Below, one piece after another: positions 22,794-34,260 of a stretch of 64,000 bases of DNA (the first letter of the stretch is position 1; each line of letters begins with the position of its first letter). The stretch covers positions 6,991 through 70,990 of the forward strand of contig JACEEZ010024185.1 of assembly GCA_016584305.1 (NCBI GenBank). Reading direction: 5' to 3'. The notes beneath the pieces were generated by a model, which worked only from the letters and a program-made list of their open reading frames with translations, did not search any database and was not told the DNA's origin. Source of the DNA: Chionoecetes opilio. Taxonomy: Eukaryota > Arthropoda > Malacostraca > Decapoda > Majidae. A program made the position numbers and the translations under genes.

Positions 22794-23792
22794 CTACTGG
22801 CCAGTGAAGTGAATGAGTTTTGTGTATATTTGGCGACTCCTAAATCTAACTCTGTCCTGCAACTTGGCAGTGATCTGTTTCCCAGTATAGTGGCACCTCA
22901 CCTGCAAATATTTTTCGGCAACTGCCTTAGTTAGTAAATGTAAGTGATTTACATGGGGCTCTGTGTCAAACATATGATCACTAAGATTAAGGAATATACT
23001 TTTACTAATGCAAGTCTGTAAGACTGCACTTACCACCTTATGAAAGTTCCCTCTCCCCAGTGTAAAATGTGGAGCTTTTGTTCTGGCCATGATTTCTCTA
23101 ATAAGTTTTTCACTTGTTATACAAATGTCTATTACGTCGTCTGTGGGATATATTAATCTCCCTTTGATTTTAAGGTTAATAAGGGAGTGGATGGAGGAGG
23201 CAGTGGTTTCTCTCAAAGTCAAAGCGTCAATACAGGCCTCGCAATGCAAAGATTTGCCAAGACTGTGCACCACGAAGCCGGCAATGTATGCAACAATTTT
23301 GTTGGAGCACTTTGATAAGTGTGAAGCAGTGGGAATATACATGTAATCATTTTCCTCTATATTATCTGATTTAGTGGTTTCATCTTTAACTCTGCTTTTT
23401 ACAAGAGAAGTGTTTATGATCGTTACTGAATGTTGAGTCACTGCATCATTACATTGGCTAGGTACAGTTAGTATTGGTACAGATTCCAGGGGGAGGCAGT
23501 TACCACGCGCAATATCTAGCATATCATTACATGCAAGCAACTTCTTATAGGCTGCAGAAAACTGTCTGACTGTGGGATTATTATTGCATCCTCCCATATG
23601 CCTTACTTTCCCCAAAAACAGTTCTATATGGTCTTGACTTAATTTATACGTCATTAAAAACTTAAGTGTTGAACCATTACATGCAATCAAGTTTTCATGT
23701 AGGATCTGAAAACTCCGTATACAAAAAAGAAATCCAAGAAAGCCTGTTTTTCGATTTGACTTCAGAACCTCCAATCCATCAGATACCACCAT
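22794..23792 (-). pseudogene. P-element/THAP9-type transposase, C-terminal part
   Basis: A 332-codon open frame. Residues about 10-30 carry SNRKTGFLGFLFCIRS, followed by FLMTYKLSQDHIELF, then GGCNNNPTVRQFSAAYKKLL, and near residue 165 KIVAYIAGFVVHSLGKSLHC. These are the conserved C-terminal blocks of P-element and THAP9 transposases, which cut and paste DNA with an RNase H-like core plus a GTP-binding insertion. The THAP zinc finger and most of the catalytic core are missing. On the 5' side (plus-strand 23793 onward) the frame runs into a CATCAC-rich minisatellite, so the gene is truncated exactly there. The open frame implies fairly recent loss. No P-type TIRs were identified. Confidence 0.85.
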
Positions 23793-24010
23793 ATCACCAT
23801 CAGTACAACTACCACATCAACTTCACCATCAACACCATCACATCACCATCAGTACAACTACCACATCAACTTCACCATCAATACCATCACATCACCATCA
23901 GTACAACTACCACATCAACTTCACCATCAACACCACCACATCACCATCAGTACAACTACCACATCAACTTCACCATCATCAACACCACCACATCACCATC
24001 ACCACCACAA
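23793..24010 (+). repeat. 49-bp minisatellite (CATCA-rich)
   Basis: Units start with ATCACCATCAGTACAACTAC at 23793, 23842, 23891 and 23940 (period exactly 49), then decay into CATCAC/CACCAC words to about 24180. It abuts the truncated 5' side of the P-type transposase frame. Confidence 0.95.
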
Positions 24011-24575
24011 CAGCATCACTAACACCACCAACAATATCATCACTACCTTATCACCATCACCACTCCTACAACACCAAACCCACCACCAGCAACATCACAA
24101 CCACCATCACAACCAATTTCACCACAATCATTACTATTACCATAACTACCACTTTATCACTACAACAACAACCACCACATCATACTTTTTTATATCAACG
24201 TTCTCATGACCTGCTTCATATGTGATAATGGGTTTTTTCTTGCTTGTATTAATAAATTTGCCTTAATTAGGATTTATGCTTACCGGTGAAACGTCAGTGT
24301 TGGATGCAGCACCTTATTGAATCTTGCTGTGCAACCATATGCAGCACAGGAAACAGGCATCTTTCTTCTTTTTCTTCACACACATTAACACGTCCATCCA
24401 GCAGGTACCTTGTATGCTGAATGAATGAATGCAGGGCGGCCAGGGTGGCGTCAGCTCAGGGCAAGGGAGCGGCTCCTACAACCTCCTTTCTGCCAGTCGT
24501 TGTATGGCCGCCGGCCGACCTGAATTACCTCACTGTTTCCGCGCCTCTCCCTCTCCCCTATATTCTACCTCCATG
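24010..24575. other. Degenerate ACC/ATC-rich sequence, then unclassified
   Basis: 24010-24190 continues the CAC/ATC-rich character of the minisatellite. 24190-24575 shows no coding-like ORF or recognised element. Confidence 0.5.
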
Positions 24576-24829
<254 letters not shown>

Positions 24830-24832
<3 letters not shown>

Positions 24833-25454
24833 TGGTATCTTGACTTACGAGTGCACCAACTTACGAATTTTCCGAGTTACGAGCAGTCGCTCGGTCGATT
24901 TTTTGCTCTGAGCTGCGAGCCAAAATCCAAGTTACGAACGAGCTTCAGATACGCCGCCGCTAGTTGGCGCAGCGAACGCCACAACATCCGCCCAGCATCC
25001 CGCGTATCACTCGTTCACTTCACGTGGTTACCTCGCCGTGGAAGCATCTCTGTTGTGTTGTGCTCGCGTTTTGTGCAGTATTTTGCCAAATTTCTTTTTT
25101 CTAACCATGGATCCTAAGAAAGTGAGTGCAAAGGACAGTGCTGAGAAGAAGAAGCGGATGATGTCCATTGAATTAAAGCATGAAATCATAGAAAAACATG
25201 AGCGAGGTGTGCGTGTAGTCGACTTGGCGAGGCAGTACGAGCGTAGTACTTCTACGATATGTACTGCTGAAGCAGAAGGAGTCATTATTTTTCTTATTTA
25301 AAAACACGTAACAAAAAATTGGTGTGGTTTTTGGGGGGCTGGAATGGATTAATGGTATTTCAATTAATTTCAATGGGGAAAATTGATTTGATATACGAGC
25401 AAATTGAGTTACAAGCTCGATCAATGAACGAATTAAATTTGTAAGCCAAGGTAC

Positions 25455-25459
<5 letters not shown>
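24830..25459 (+). mobile_element. Tigger-like element (CAGTGGTACC TIR), copy B
   Basis: Left end CACTGGTATCTTGACTTACG; right end TAAGCCAAGGTACCATTG. The subterminal part matches copy A (20883-21694) inverted, including CTAGTTGGCGCAGCGAACG versus its inverse near 21520. It contains the HTH remnant at 25108-25270. AT arrays lie on both sides. Confidence 0.85.
25108..25301 (+). pseudogene. Tigger/pogo transposase N-terminal domain remnant
   Basis: From the ATG at 25108 the frame reads MDPKKVSAKDSAEKKKRMMS, then IELKHEIIEKHERGVRVVDL, then ARQYERSTSTICT, before going off the family near 25270. This is the CENP-B-type N-terminal helix-turn-helix of Tigger transposases: a basic leader, the K-x-E-I-I-E-K-x-E-x-G helix, the L-A-R-x-Y turn and the S-T-I recognition helix. 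About 54 of the usual ~500 residues remain; the DDE catalytic domain is deleted. It shows which superfamily mobilised the CAGTGGTACC elements here. Confidence 0.85.

Positions 25460-25460
<1 letters not shown>

Positions 25461-25487
<27 letters not shown>
25461..25487. repeat. (AT)n microsatellite
   Basis: 27 bp of AT joining the Tigger-like right end (25459) to the next element's left end (25488). Confidence 0.95.
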
Positions 25488-25490
<3 letters not shown>

Positions 25491-26112
25491 GGAGGTCCCG
25501 TTATACGAGCATTCGGTATACGAGAATCCGATGATATGAGATGTGTAAATTAGGGTCTATTTTCAATATACGAGGTCTAAAATCCAATGATACGACATTC
25601 AAACTGGGGTGAGTAAAATTATCAAGTTAAAAATGCGCACCATACCACTCCCGGGCTGGACAAAGGGGGATTTGGTTGACCCCAGTGAGGTCACCCCTAG
25701 CAAGCCATGACCTGAAGGGTAATTAAGCATATGGCACGGCCTGACCTTTAGGGGTAATTAGCAGGTGTGCGGCCCCAGCCTTGGGACCGCTACACTACCT
25801 TCTCTTGTATCACGCGGCGTCCCCTACATTACAACGTCTTTTTTGCTTGTTATGCATGTTTTATGTTTAATTAATGTGCAGTTATGTTATTTTGTGTGCT
25901 ATTTTCTTTTTCAGAATGCTTTTTCTACAGAATAGGTAGTACAGTGTGGGTAATATAGATGCTGTGTGTTTGTTGTGTTTGCTATAGTTTATTTTAGCTT
26001 GAAAAACATGTTGTTTTTTCTTTTTTTAATTGATGGTCCTGGAACCAAACCTATATTTTACCATTAGTTATGTGTTTCGTTATACGAGATTTCGCTTTAC
26101 GAGTATGCCAGA
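25488..26112. mobile_element. CAGGGAGGTCCC-family TIR element, copy 1 (right end lost)
   Basis: Starts CAGGGAGGTCCCGTTATACG. The sequence through TATACGAGATTTCGCTTTACG (26090) is the reverse complement of the left part of the copy at 28017. It stops at ATGCCAG (26112), just short of the expected terminus, where a CACTACCC-family element begins. At 25676-25800 it holds one arm (right-arm type) of the foldback seen at 38397-38764. Confidence 0.8.
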
Positions 26113-26198
26113 GTACTCTCCAGAGTTTCATGCTATGCAAGTTTCGCGATCCTCGAGTTTAGCGCCGAGTCCTAAATTTTTACCATCCCTACTTTCGC

Positions 26199-26244
<46 letters not shown>

Positions 26245-27909
26245 CTCTCTCTCTCTTCGGGTGTGTGTGTGTGCCTACAGCGCCGTTTGGCAGTGACCTC
26301 CAGGGGTGGGATGGGGCCCTGGAGGTTCACTTGAGGGCTGTGATGATTGGCCCTCGCCTGTGGTGGCACAGACAGAATTTCTATAGTGACGCCTGTGATT
26401 AGAGGCTCATGCCGCCCCCTGTGTCCTCCGATGCACTCGCAATCGAAGGTAGAGTTAATGGGCAGCGTGTGGGTGTTCTTAGGCCACTCGACGGTGCAGA
26501 GAAAGATTTTAAGTGGATTTTACAGCCCTCATCAAGGATCGAACTCGGGTCACCGAGAATGCCACATGGAGACGTTAACCACTCTGCTACCGCCTCCCAT
26601 AAGAGACGTACGGGACACGTCTTCCTACCTTCCTGCTTAGTATAGTATTACAATAGGCTTAGTATAGCTTGTAGTTTTGCTTTGTTTTTTTCCATTTGTT
26701 TGTGTCTTTCTCTACAGGAGCAGCCGGTGCTGCATAAGATAGGTAACACCTCGAATTAAGTAGCACTTTACCTTACACCTCCGCCATTCCTTACTTATTT
26801 ACCACAAAATACTCCTTTATAAGTGATTAACCATGACGTGTGTGGTACTGTGGTTTCTGGAGGTACTGGAGGAGACAGGAGAGAAGAGAGGAAGGCATTG
26901 TGACAGTGTTATTGCCGTATAACACTGTCACACAACCATCAGCTGACGCCCTCACTCACTCAGACCAAAACAAATGAAAATGTTTTAGTATCCCAGGTAA
27001 AATAGACAAGGGAAGAGTTGATAAATCTGAAAATGAAGGAGATGAAGTTTGAAGAGAACTTATGAAGCGATACTAAGCGTCAAAGGTCACAAGAAAAAGA
27101 CGAATCGAGAGGACAGGGAGGGAAGTTTTTAACAAGATAATCCCTTCACCTGCCTTGTCATACATAAAAGCACACTAACATAGACATAAGACGTGTCTAG
27201 AGCTAGATCACTTAATGCCTTGCTCTTACTAACTAATCACTACACTAATGCTTTCCTCCCTTCTCTCCGGTACCTCCAATGCCTTCCTCTCTTCTCTCCT
27301 GTCTCCTCCAGTACCTCCAGCAACCACAGTACCACACACATCCTTGTTAATCACTTACAAAGGAGTATTTTGTGGTAAATAAGTAAGGATCGGTGCGGGT
27401 GTGAGGTCAGGTGCTACTTATTTCGAGGTGTTACTTATTTTATGCAACACCGGTTCAAAGGCCTGGCCTTTGAAAAATATGCCACCTGTAATATCAAGAT
27501 CAAGATGAAGTATCGTTCGTAGGACAGAATACGTGTGTGGGAGAACGCCGGACTAAAGGCTTCACCAACAGCATCCGCTGGGTGACTCCCAACTCTAGCT
27601 CAAGCTCCTCTCCTCCCTCCTCTTCCTCCTCCTCTCCTCTACGTAGTGTTGGCCGAAGCTACCACCCTGGGAGGCGGGTCACAAACCCTTGGCTAACACC
27701 CGGTACCCATTGCTGGGTGGACAGGGGCTAGGGGCATTTTCAGGATATTTTTTTGGGGAAAAAGTGAGTCTTATAAGCTGTAAAATACGGTAGGGACACC
27801 CCGCACCGGACTAAATAAGCATTTTTACAGTGTTTTCAATACCCGAGTTTCGCGATCCGCAAGTTTTGCGCTATGCCTTCGGAAGAAAGCAAGCGCGAAT
27901 CTCGGGAGG

Positions 27910-27914
<5 letters not shown>
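26113..27914. mobile_element. CACTACCC-family TIR element, copy 2, with SINE
   Basis: The right end reads GCGCGAATCTCGGGAGGGTA, the inverse of the 5525 terminus. The left end AGTACTCTCCAGAGTTTC is a diverged counterpart. Shared internal parts include the GGCATAGCG/GCGAAACTC subtermini and a GTTGGCCGAAGC...GGCGGGTCAC block (27650-27680; inverse at 5693-5730). A poly-T run at 26200-26244 and a family-2 SINE (minus) lie inside. Confidence 0.75.
26268..26600 (-). mobile_element. tRNA-derived SINE, family 2
   Basis: On the minus strand: head GGGAGGCGGTAGCAGAGTGG, then TTAACGTCTCC and B box GAGTTCGATCC. Body and end match 6186-6640 closely (ATTGCGAGTGCATCGGAGG, GCGTCACTATAGAAATTC, CTCCAGGGCC). This is the best-preserved copy of the family in the window. 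Confidence 0.9.
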
Positions 27915-28008
<94 letters not shown>

Positions 28009-28016
28009 TATATATA
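27914..28016. repeat. (TA)n microsatellite
   Basis: About 100 bp of TA repeats, running from the end of one element straight into the CAGGGAGG terminus at 28017. Confidence 0.97.
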
Positions 28017-28837
28017 CAGGGAGGTCCCGAAGATACGAGCAGTTAGGGTCCACCTGGCATAATCGTAAAGCAAAATCTCGTATAACGAAACACATAACTA
28101 ATGGTAAAATATAGGTATGGTTCCAGGATGCCATCAATTAAAAGAAAAAATGAAAAATAAATAAATAATTGTTTTTCAAGTTAAGATAAACTATAGCAAT
28201 CACAAAATAACTCTCACACTCTCAAATATAGGGCTCTATATACCACACCACCGCACCACCACACCACCACACAAAACACAGTGAATTAAGAGTGTGACAG
28301 CACAGTAGGACAGAGCACTAATAAGTCACAATAAGCACATTAAGTAAACCAGCAAATCACTAAAATTGACTCACAAGGCACAATACATACAAGCAACAAA
28401 GACATTGTATGTACTCTTGGGGACGCCGCGTGATACACTAGACTCGAGAGGGTACGGTAGGTAAGGGACAAGGGAGGGGTGCGCAGACCTCTTTCACTGC
28501 CCACAAACTCGTCTCTGCGCATCTGAATCATTGTACATCGTCCAGGGTTGTGAATTTTTGTAGGCCACATTGTCGTACCAAGACACCAGAATGATCATAT
28601 TTTCAGATTGATAATTATCGTACAACCTTAGGTAAAACATATAGTCAGTAAATGACTATAATTTTAGTAAATAACTTGTAATTTACTTTAGTAAATAACT
28701 TGGTAATTTTTCTGAGCCCAGTTTGAATGTCATAGCATTGGATTTTCGATCTTGTATATTGAAAATAGACCCTAATTTACACATCTCGTATCATCGGATT
28801 CTCGTATATCGAATGCTCATATAACGGGACCTCCCTG
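28017..28837. mobile_element. CAGGGAGGTCCC-family TIR element, copy 2
   Basis: Starts CAGGGAGGTCCCGAAGATAC and ends CGTTATAT-type subterminus closing GGGACCTCCCTG, with TA at both sides. Subterminal TCTCGTAT words are shared by both ends. No transposase ORF. The next element starts two bases later at 28840. Confidence 0.9.
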
Positions 28838-29049
28838 TACAGTCAAACCTCGATATAACGGACCTCGATGTAATGGACTCCATTTGCGTGACAATTTATT
28901 ATTATTTTTTTATATATATTTTTTTTCTTTCATATCAGACCGCTTATCGCCGCTCGAAATGTCAACTCAACATAATTGTATTATTTTCTCATTTTACTTT
29001 GGAATGCTTGGGTTTTAAGGAGTTTTGATGTATCACATATTAAGATATA

Positions 29050-29905
29050 CACACAAACCTCGATTTCCCGGACCTCCATTTCCCGGATATCGGATTTGCC
29101 GGACAAAATCTGAGGTCTGGGGATAGAGTCCCGGATTTTTTTTTTTTTTTTTTTTTTTTTTACGTTGAAATGCCTGGTCCTGTTCGTAAATTGACAAAGT
29201 TGTCCGCGGTCCGAGCGTCTCCTGTCACCCCTGGTCAGTGTCCGCGCCTCCCGCCAGATGGCAGCATGCTCAGCGGTCGTATTGTTTACATTTGAGCACA
29301 CGACACTCACGGTTCACCTGCACCGCCTCCGTCAGTCCCTTGACTCCCACTGCCCCTGGTGCAGGAACATTTCTGAGACTATTGAACACTTTCTGCTGCC
29401 TCCCGCCAGGTGGCAGCATCCTCAGCAGTCATATTGTTTACATTTGGATACACGACACTCACGGTTCACCTGCACCGCCTCCGTTAGTCCCCTGACCCCC
29501 ACTGCCCCTGGTGCAGGAATGTCTCGAGACTATTGAACACTTTCTGCTGCCTCCCGCCAGGTGGCAACATGCTCAGCGGTCGTATTGTTTACATTTGGAC
29601 ACACGACACTCATGGTTCACCTGCACGGCCTCCGTTAGTCCCCTGACCCCCACTGCCCCTGGTGCAGGGACGTCTCTTGAGACTATTGAACACTTTCTGC
29701 TGCCGCCCGCCAGGTGGCAGCATGCTCAGCGGACGTTAAAGTCCGCGGCGGGGTAGTTGATATTGGCGGTTGCCGGACAGTAAATACTAGAGTAGGATAA
29801 ACGTCCGGGGGTGGGTAATGGCATCGGACTGTTGCAATTCCCGGATTTTTGCGGTTCCCGGACCAGTGCTCCCCCCTATTAGTCCGGGAAAACGAGGTTT
29901 GTGTG
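29050..29905. mobile_element. CACACAAACC-family TIR element nested in the previous one
   Basis: Starts CACACAAACCTCGATTTCCC and ends GGGAAAACGAGGTTTGTGTG. TA on both sides (29048-29049 and 29906-29907). Subterminal CCCGGA/TCCGGG words support the inverted repeat. The interior is a 152-bp tandem array; no transposase. Confidence 0.9.
29263..29745 (+). repeat. 152-bp tandem array of LINE-like sequence
   Basis: GCAGCATGCTCAGCGG-type words begin at about 29262, 29413, 29564 and 29717. Within each unit the plus strand can encode DSHCPWCRNISETIEHFLL. This matches the LINE C-terminal motif CPWCRKLPESIKTFLL at 49100-49155, so a captured LINE segment has been amplified inside the element. Confidence 0.8.
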
Positions 29906-30945
29906 TATAAGGAAGGAGCCAGTGTTGTTAGTGATTTAGTGGTAGGTGTGTATTGTTTAAAATAGTGACTATTAGTGTTATGGCATGGCCACTGCTACGT
30001 CTCCCTGTCACCTGAACACCCTAAATCACCCTTATCTAAGGTGACACGCAGTGCTACACTGACCTAAATAGTGGCACGTGTATAGAACTGCACTTCACAA
30101 CCATATAATATATATAATAATGAGCATTAGTCATGATAATAAGCAATAACCTTGGAAGCCACGGCTGAATCTGGCTCGTAGTTTGTTTACCTTTCACTAG
30201 AGCTTGAGCTTGACTAGCCAGACGGTGAGAGAAAGCATCAACATTTTAGGGATAACCCATCACTTTACGGGAGACTTTTTCTTCCTTTTTATCTATTTTG
30301 GGGTGATTATAATGTGTCATGATGCTGCTGCTGCTGCCGCTGCTGCGCTGCCAGGCGTGGATGAGCGCCTTGAAAGTATTTTCATATCTTTACTCATATG
30401 TATGAATAATAGCAATTCAAATGTGATTATATGTCTACATTCAACTAGAATAATTAAATTTCATAGCATACCAAGCAGTAATGAGCGAGCCTGGGTACTT
30501 ACTACCTCTCCTAATACCAGTCCCGAACAGTCGTGGGCGAGTGTGCGAAATCCCTGATGTAGCGCTAGTCACTGTTTACCTCCCAACATAGCTACATGGT
30601 CTGGTTGTGTGTGAGATTATTTCTCATTTATTTCACGTGTAGGAGCGGACCAAATTCAGCATGTAGTGCCAGTCACTGTTTACCTCCCAACATAGCTACA
30701 CAGTCTGGTTGTGTGTGATTATTTCTCATTTATTTCACGTGTAGGAGCGACCAAACTCAGCATGTAGTGCTAGTCACTTTTACTCCACATAGCTACACAG
30801 TCTGGTTGTGTTGAGATATTTCTCATTATTCACATTTTTTTTTTCCATATATTTTTCACCTGGGAAAATACCCTCGCTATAACGGACAATCGGCTTTAAC
30901 GGACCACTCTTCCCCCCCCTTTATTCCGTTATATCGAGGTTTGAC

Positions 30946-31031
<86 letters not shown>
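30946..31031. repeat. (TA)n microsatellite
   Basis: 86 bp of TA with one TTAATA interruption, bridging the end of the element at 30946 and the start of the next at 31032. Confidence 0.95.
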
Positions 31032-31034
<3 letters not shown>

Positions 31035-32082
31035 TAAACCCTCTCGTATTCGGACTAATTGGGCCAAGGAGTGGTCCGAGTAATGCAAGGATCTGAATAA
31101 TGCAGGGATAATATAATAATAAAATAAAAATTAAAAAAATTAAAAAAATTCTAGGTAAATATAGAAAATAAATAAGTCATGCAAATATCAATAAACGTAA
31201 GATAAATCATGTAAATAAATAAATCTACAGTAAAAATACACAATATAGTAATGTACAGGAGTAGTGTACAGTCATCAGTCCTACGTCTGGCAGCGGCAGC
31301 CAGCAGCAGTATCATGATGGCGGAAATTTCCTCCTCCTTCTTGGTGTTGTCTGTAGGGCTGTGAGGACCCCTTGAGGAGCCCTATGATCCCTGGTGATAT
31401 CCTATGATGCTATCACAGCCCACAGGCGTGGTAGCTGACCTGTCTTCTTCAGGAAGGCACAGGTGAGGCGGATGACAGCGTGTTGTCCTGAGAGGTAGGC
31501 AGGGCGCCAGGCGGGCCAGGTCTCTCGCCAGCAGGGTGGGCAGGGTCTTACGTCTTATTACTAGTTATTATACATCGTAGTGATTATGGTGAGCTGTTAT
31601 ATACACGTGTCATTATTTAGGTTAGTGTAGTACTGTGTGAAAACCTTAAATAAGGGTTATTTAAAGGTGTTGAGGTGGACGGGGTAGCCAGTGACGGGGA
31701 AACATTCTTGCCGCGGCCACCCGTAACACTTAACGGAAAAAGTGTCCATGTGACATGACCTTTAAAGGTCTTGGCAAACGTCTTGTTGACTTGTGATTGG
31801 TCAAGAAGTTTTAGAAACAGTTTGTCATTGGCTGGTGACTGATGACGTTTGATGACGTCATTTCTCGTCAAAGCCAGTCAGGGCCTTCCTACCTGTTAAC
31901 TACCTAACAAGGGAGGCTCGACAGATACGATAGTAAGGGCAGGTAATATCTAGGCGGTGGGAGAGCGGGTGGTAGCTGGAGATACGACCTCCGTTGCTGG
32001 ATCTGGGTCCAAGGCTCAATGGCCTCAGATCACTCGCCAATACAACATTTGGACACAACAAAGAAACCACAATTACAGTATG
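31032..32082. mobile_element. CTCTCGTATTCGG-family TIR element, copy 2 (inverted, truncated)
   Basis: Starts CAGTAAACCCTCTCGTATTC and is the reverse complement of 19221 down to about 18190, ending at ACCACAATTACAGTATG. There a CAGGGAGG element begins after TA. The remaining part, up to the other TIR, is not present beyond that element; an AT array follows instead. Confidence 0.85.
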
Positions 32083-32540
32083 TACAGGGAGGTCCCGAAG
32101 ATACGAGCAGTTAGGTTCCACCTGGCATACTCGTAAAGCAAATCTCGTATAACAAAACACATAACTAATGGTAAAATATAGGTTTGGTTCCAGGACCCCA
32201 TAAAAAAATTAAAAAAAATAAAAAAATGTTTTTCATGCTAAAATAAACTATAGCAAACACAACAAACACACAGCGTCTATATTATCCACACTGTACTACC
32301 TATTCTGTAGAAAAAGCATTCTGAAAGAGAAAATAGCACACAAAAAACATAACTGCACATTAATGAAACATAAAACATGCATAACACTCACAAGTGGTAA
32401 TGTTGTGTGGGGAGACAGGAAGCTGGCAAGTAGCCAGGTGAGAGTCCCTGTTTTCTCTCCGAGGCTCGAGAGAAAACGGGTGACTGCGTTTGCAGGGATG
32501 ACTGGCTTAGAGTTCTTCCTCCTCCCCTTGATCACTTGAG

Positions 32541-33551
32541 CTCCCTTCACACATTCCATAATCGAACCACGATAGCGCCACCAATTTGATTATTGACGCT
32601 ATCGTGAAATTTGCCCACGATAAACGCAGACCACGATAGCCTTACAACAATGTCACGCTGCCTGTACGTATGTGTCATGACGGTCGTAAGATGGTCACGA
32701 TGGAGTCATGACAGCTGTAAGACTACGTCACGAATGGAAAATCAACGGTCATTTTGTCGTCACGATAGAGCTACGATAACCATGACTGTGCCATGACGGT
32801 GCCATGAACGTATCACGATAGCGTCAAGAGCCTCACACGTGGGTGGGTGTTGCCATGATGATGGAGAAGGAAGGGGGGGTAGAGATGAAGATGGGAGAAA
32901 CAGGGGTGGGTACGTGTTGGTGATGGAGAAGGGGGGAAACGGGGGAGGGGGGTTGTAATAAAGAAGGGTGTTGGTGGGGAAACTTGGGGGAGGGGGGTTG
33001 TGGTGTTGGTGGGGATGTGAGTGGTTACAAGGGGGTGGGTGGCATCTCCACGTGGTCATGGGAGTAGGGGGTAGGAAGTATGGGGAGGGGGGTGTCACCA
33101 TGTGGTGACGGGAGTAGTGGGTAGGGAGTCGAGGGGGGAGTGTCACCACGTGGTGGTGGGAGTAGGGGGTATGGAGTCGAGGGTGGGTGGAGGTGAATGA
33201 GAAAGGGGGGAGAAGGCGGAAGGGGGTGCAAAAAATGGGGGAAAGGTAGGGATGAAAGCGCACGTAACGGTTTCTTATCGTCACGATAGACATACGACGA
33301 TCACGATAGTGTCACGAAGCTGCTACATAGATAACGATAGCATCACGATAGACTTACGATAGCGCTGCGTTGGGTACAAAAATCGGGGAGCTTCCCGATT
33401 TTTTAGTGCACGCACTAACTTTTCGTGGCCTCGGCCGAGCGCGTCACGAGCGTCACGATCGATCACGATAGACCTATAACCAGGACCATGACGGCGCTGC
33501 GCATTGCATTGTTGGCGCATTCGTGGTTCCATTATGGAATGTGTGAAGGGA
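32541..33551. mobile_element. CACGATAG-rich element with 45-bp terminal inverted repeats
   Basis: The left terminus CTCCCTTCACACATTCCATA followed by ATCGAACCACGATAGCGCCA is mirrored at 33507-33551 (TGGCGCATTCGTGGTTCCAT, then TATGGAATGTGTGAAGGGAG). Beneath both ends are many copies of CACGATAG and TCACGA/TACGATA words (32565-32830 and 33265-33475). The centre (32840-33250) is a G-rich, purine-biased tandem region. No ORF resembles a transposase. The superfamily is not recognised. Confidence 0.7.
32840..33250 (+). repeat. G-rich strand-asymmetric tandem region
   Basis: Repeats of GGTGGG, GAAGGGGGG and GGAGTAGGGGGTA with a unit near 45 bp at 33050-33185 (GTGTCACCACGTGGT-type words between G runs). 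Many closely spaced G runs make G-quadruplex formation plausible (inference). Confidence 0.75.
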
Positions 33552-33994
33552 GCTTTGAGGAAGAGGAAAGATCCTCGGTGCTGCCGCGTGATACAATAGA
33601 CTCGAGAGGGTAGGGTAGGTAAGGGACAAGGGAGGGGTGCGCAGACCTCTTCCACTGCCCACAAACTCGTCTCTGCGCATCTGAATCATTGTACATCGTC
33701 CAGGATGTGAATTTTTGTAGGCCACATTGTCGTACCGAGCCACCAGAATTATCATATTTTCAGATAGAATTTTTTTTCGTACAACCTTAGGTAAAATCAT
33801 AGTCAGTAAATGACTTGATAATTTTAGTAAATAACTTGTAATTTACTTTAGTAAATAACTTGGTAATTTTACTCACCCCAGTTTGAATGTCGTAGCATTG
33901 GATTTTCGATCTCGTATATTGAAAATAGACCCTAATTTACACATCTGGTATCATCGGATTCTCGTATATCGAATGCTCGTATAACGGGACCTCC

Positions 33995-33997
<3 letters not shown>

Positions 33998-34085
<88 letters not shown>
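33998..34085. repeat. (AT)n microsatellite
   Basis: 88 bp of AT, joining the right end of the CAGGGAGG copy 3 to a CAGTAAACCC terminus. Confidence 0.97.
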
Positions 34086-34088
<3 letters not shown>

Positions 34089-34260
34089 TAAACCCTCACT
34101 ATAACAAACAAATTGGGGGAAAGGGATGATGTTAACCCGAGGGATCCAAACTTTTTGCATATAACAAACTTTGTTCGTTATATGAGGTGAAAATGTGCTA
34201 TTTTCGACCATTTCCGTGTATAATGAACTTTGTTTGTTACATTAGATGAAAGTTTGTATA
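34086..34260 (+). mobile_element. Solo terminus of a CAGTAAACCC-type DNA element
   Basis: CAGTAAACCCTCACTATAAC followed by subterminal TATAACAAACTTTG and TATAATGAACTTTG words. No paired right end was found downstream. Confidence 0.55.

Larger units (their letters stand above)
28840..30946. mobile_element. CAGTCAAACC-family TIR element, copy 2, with a nested insertion
   Basis: Left end identical to copy 1 (CAGTCAAACCTCGATATAAC); right end TATCGAGGTTTGACTA. The order of internal blocks is as in 19908-20876, but at 29048 the sequence is split by an 856-bp element and resumes at 29906. The matching uninterrupted site is 20118-20135. A GCTGCTGCTGCTGCCGCTGC run near 30325 is also extra relative to copy 1. 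Confidence 0.9.
32085..33997. mobile_element. CAGGGAGGTCCC-family TIR element, copy 3, with a nested foldback
   Basis: Starts CAGGGAGGTCCCGAAGATAC, ends ATAACGGGACCTCCCTG, TA on both sides. Left (32085-32540) and right (33570-33997) portions match copies 1 and 2. The middle, 32541-33551, is foreign. Confidence 0.9.

Noticed and set aside
23793..24010. CRISPR-like array (regular 49-bp repeats)
   Set aside because: Contiguous tandem repeats without unique spacers, in a eukaryotic sequence.
32760..33293. 177-codon Pro/His/Thr-rich minus-strand ORF
   Set aside because: Antisense of the G-rich tandem core; composition follows from the repeat.
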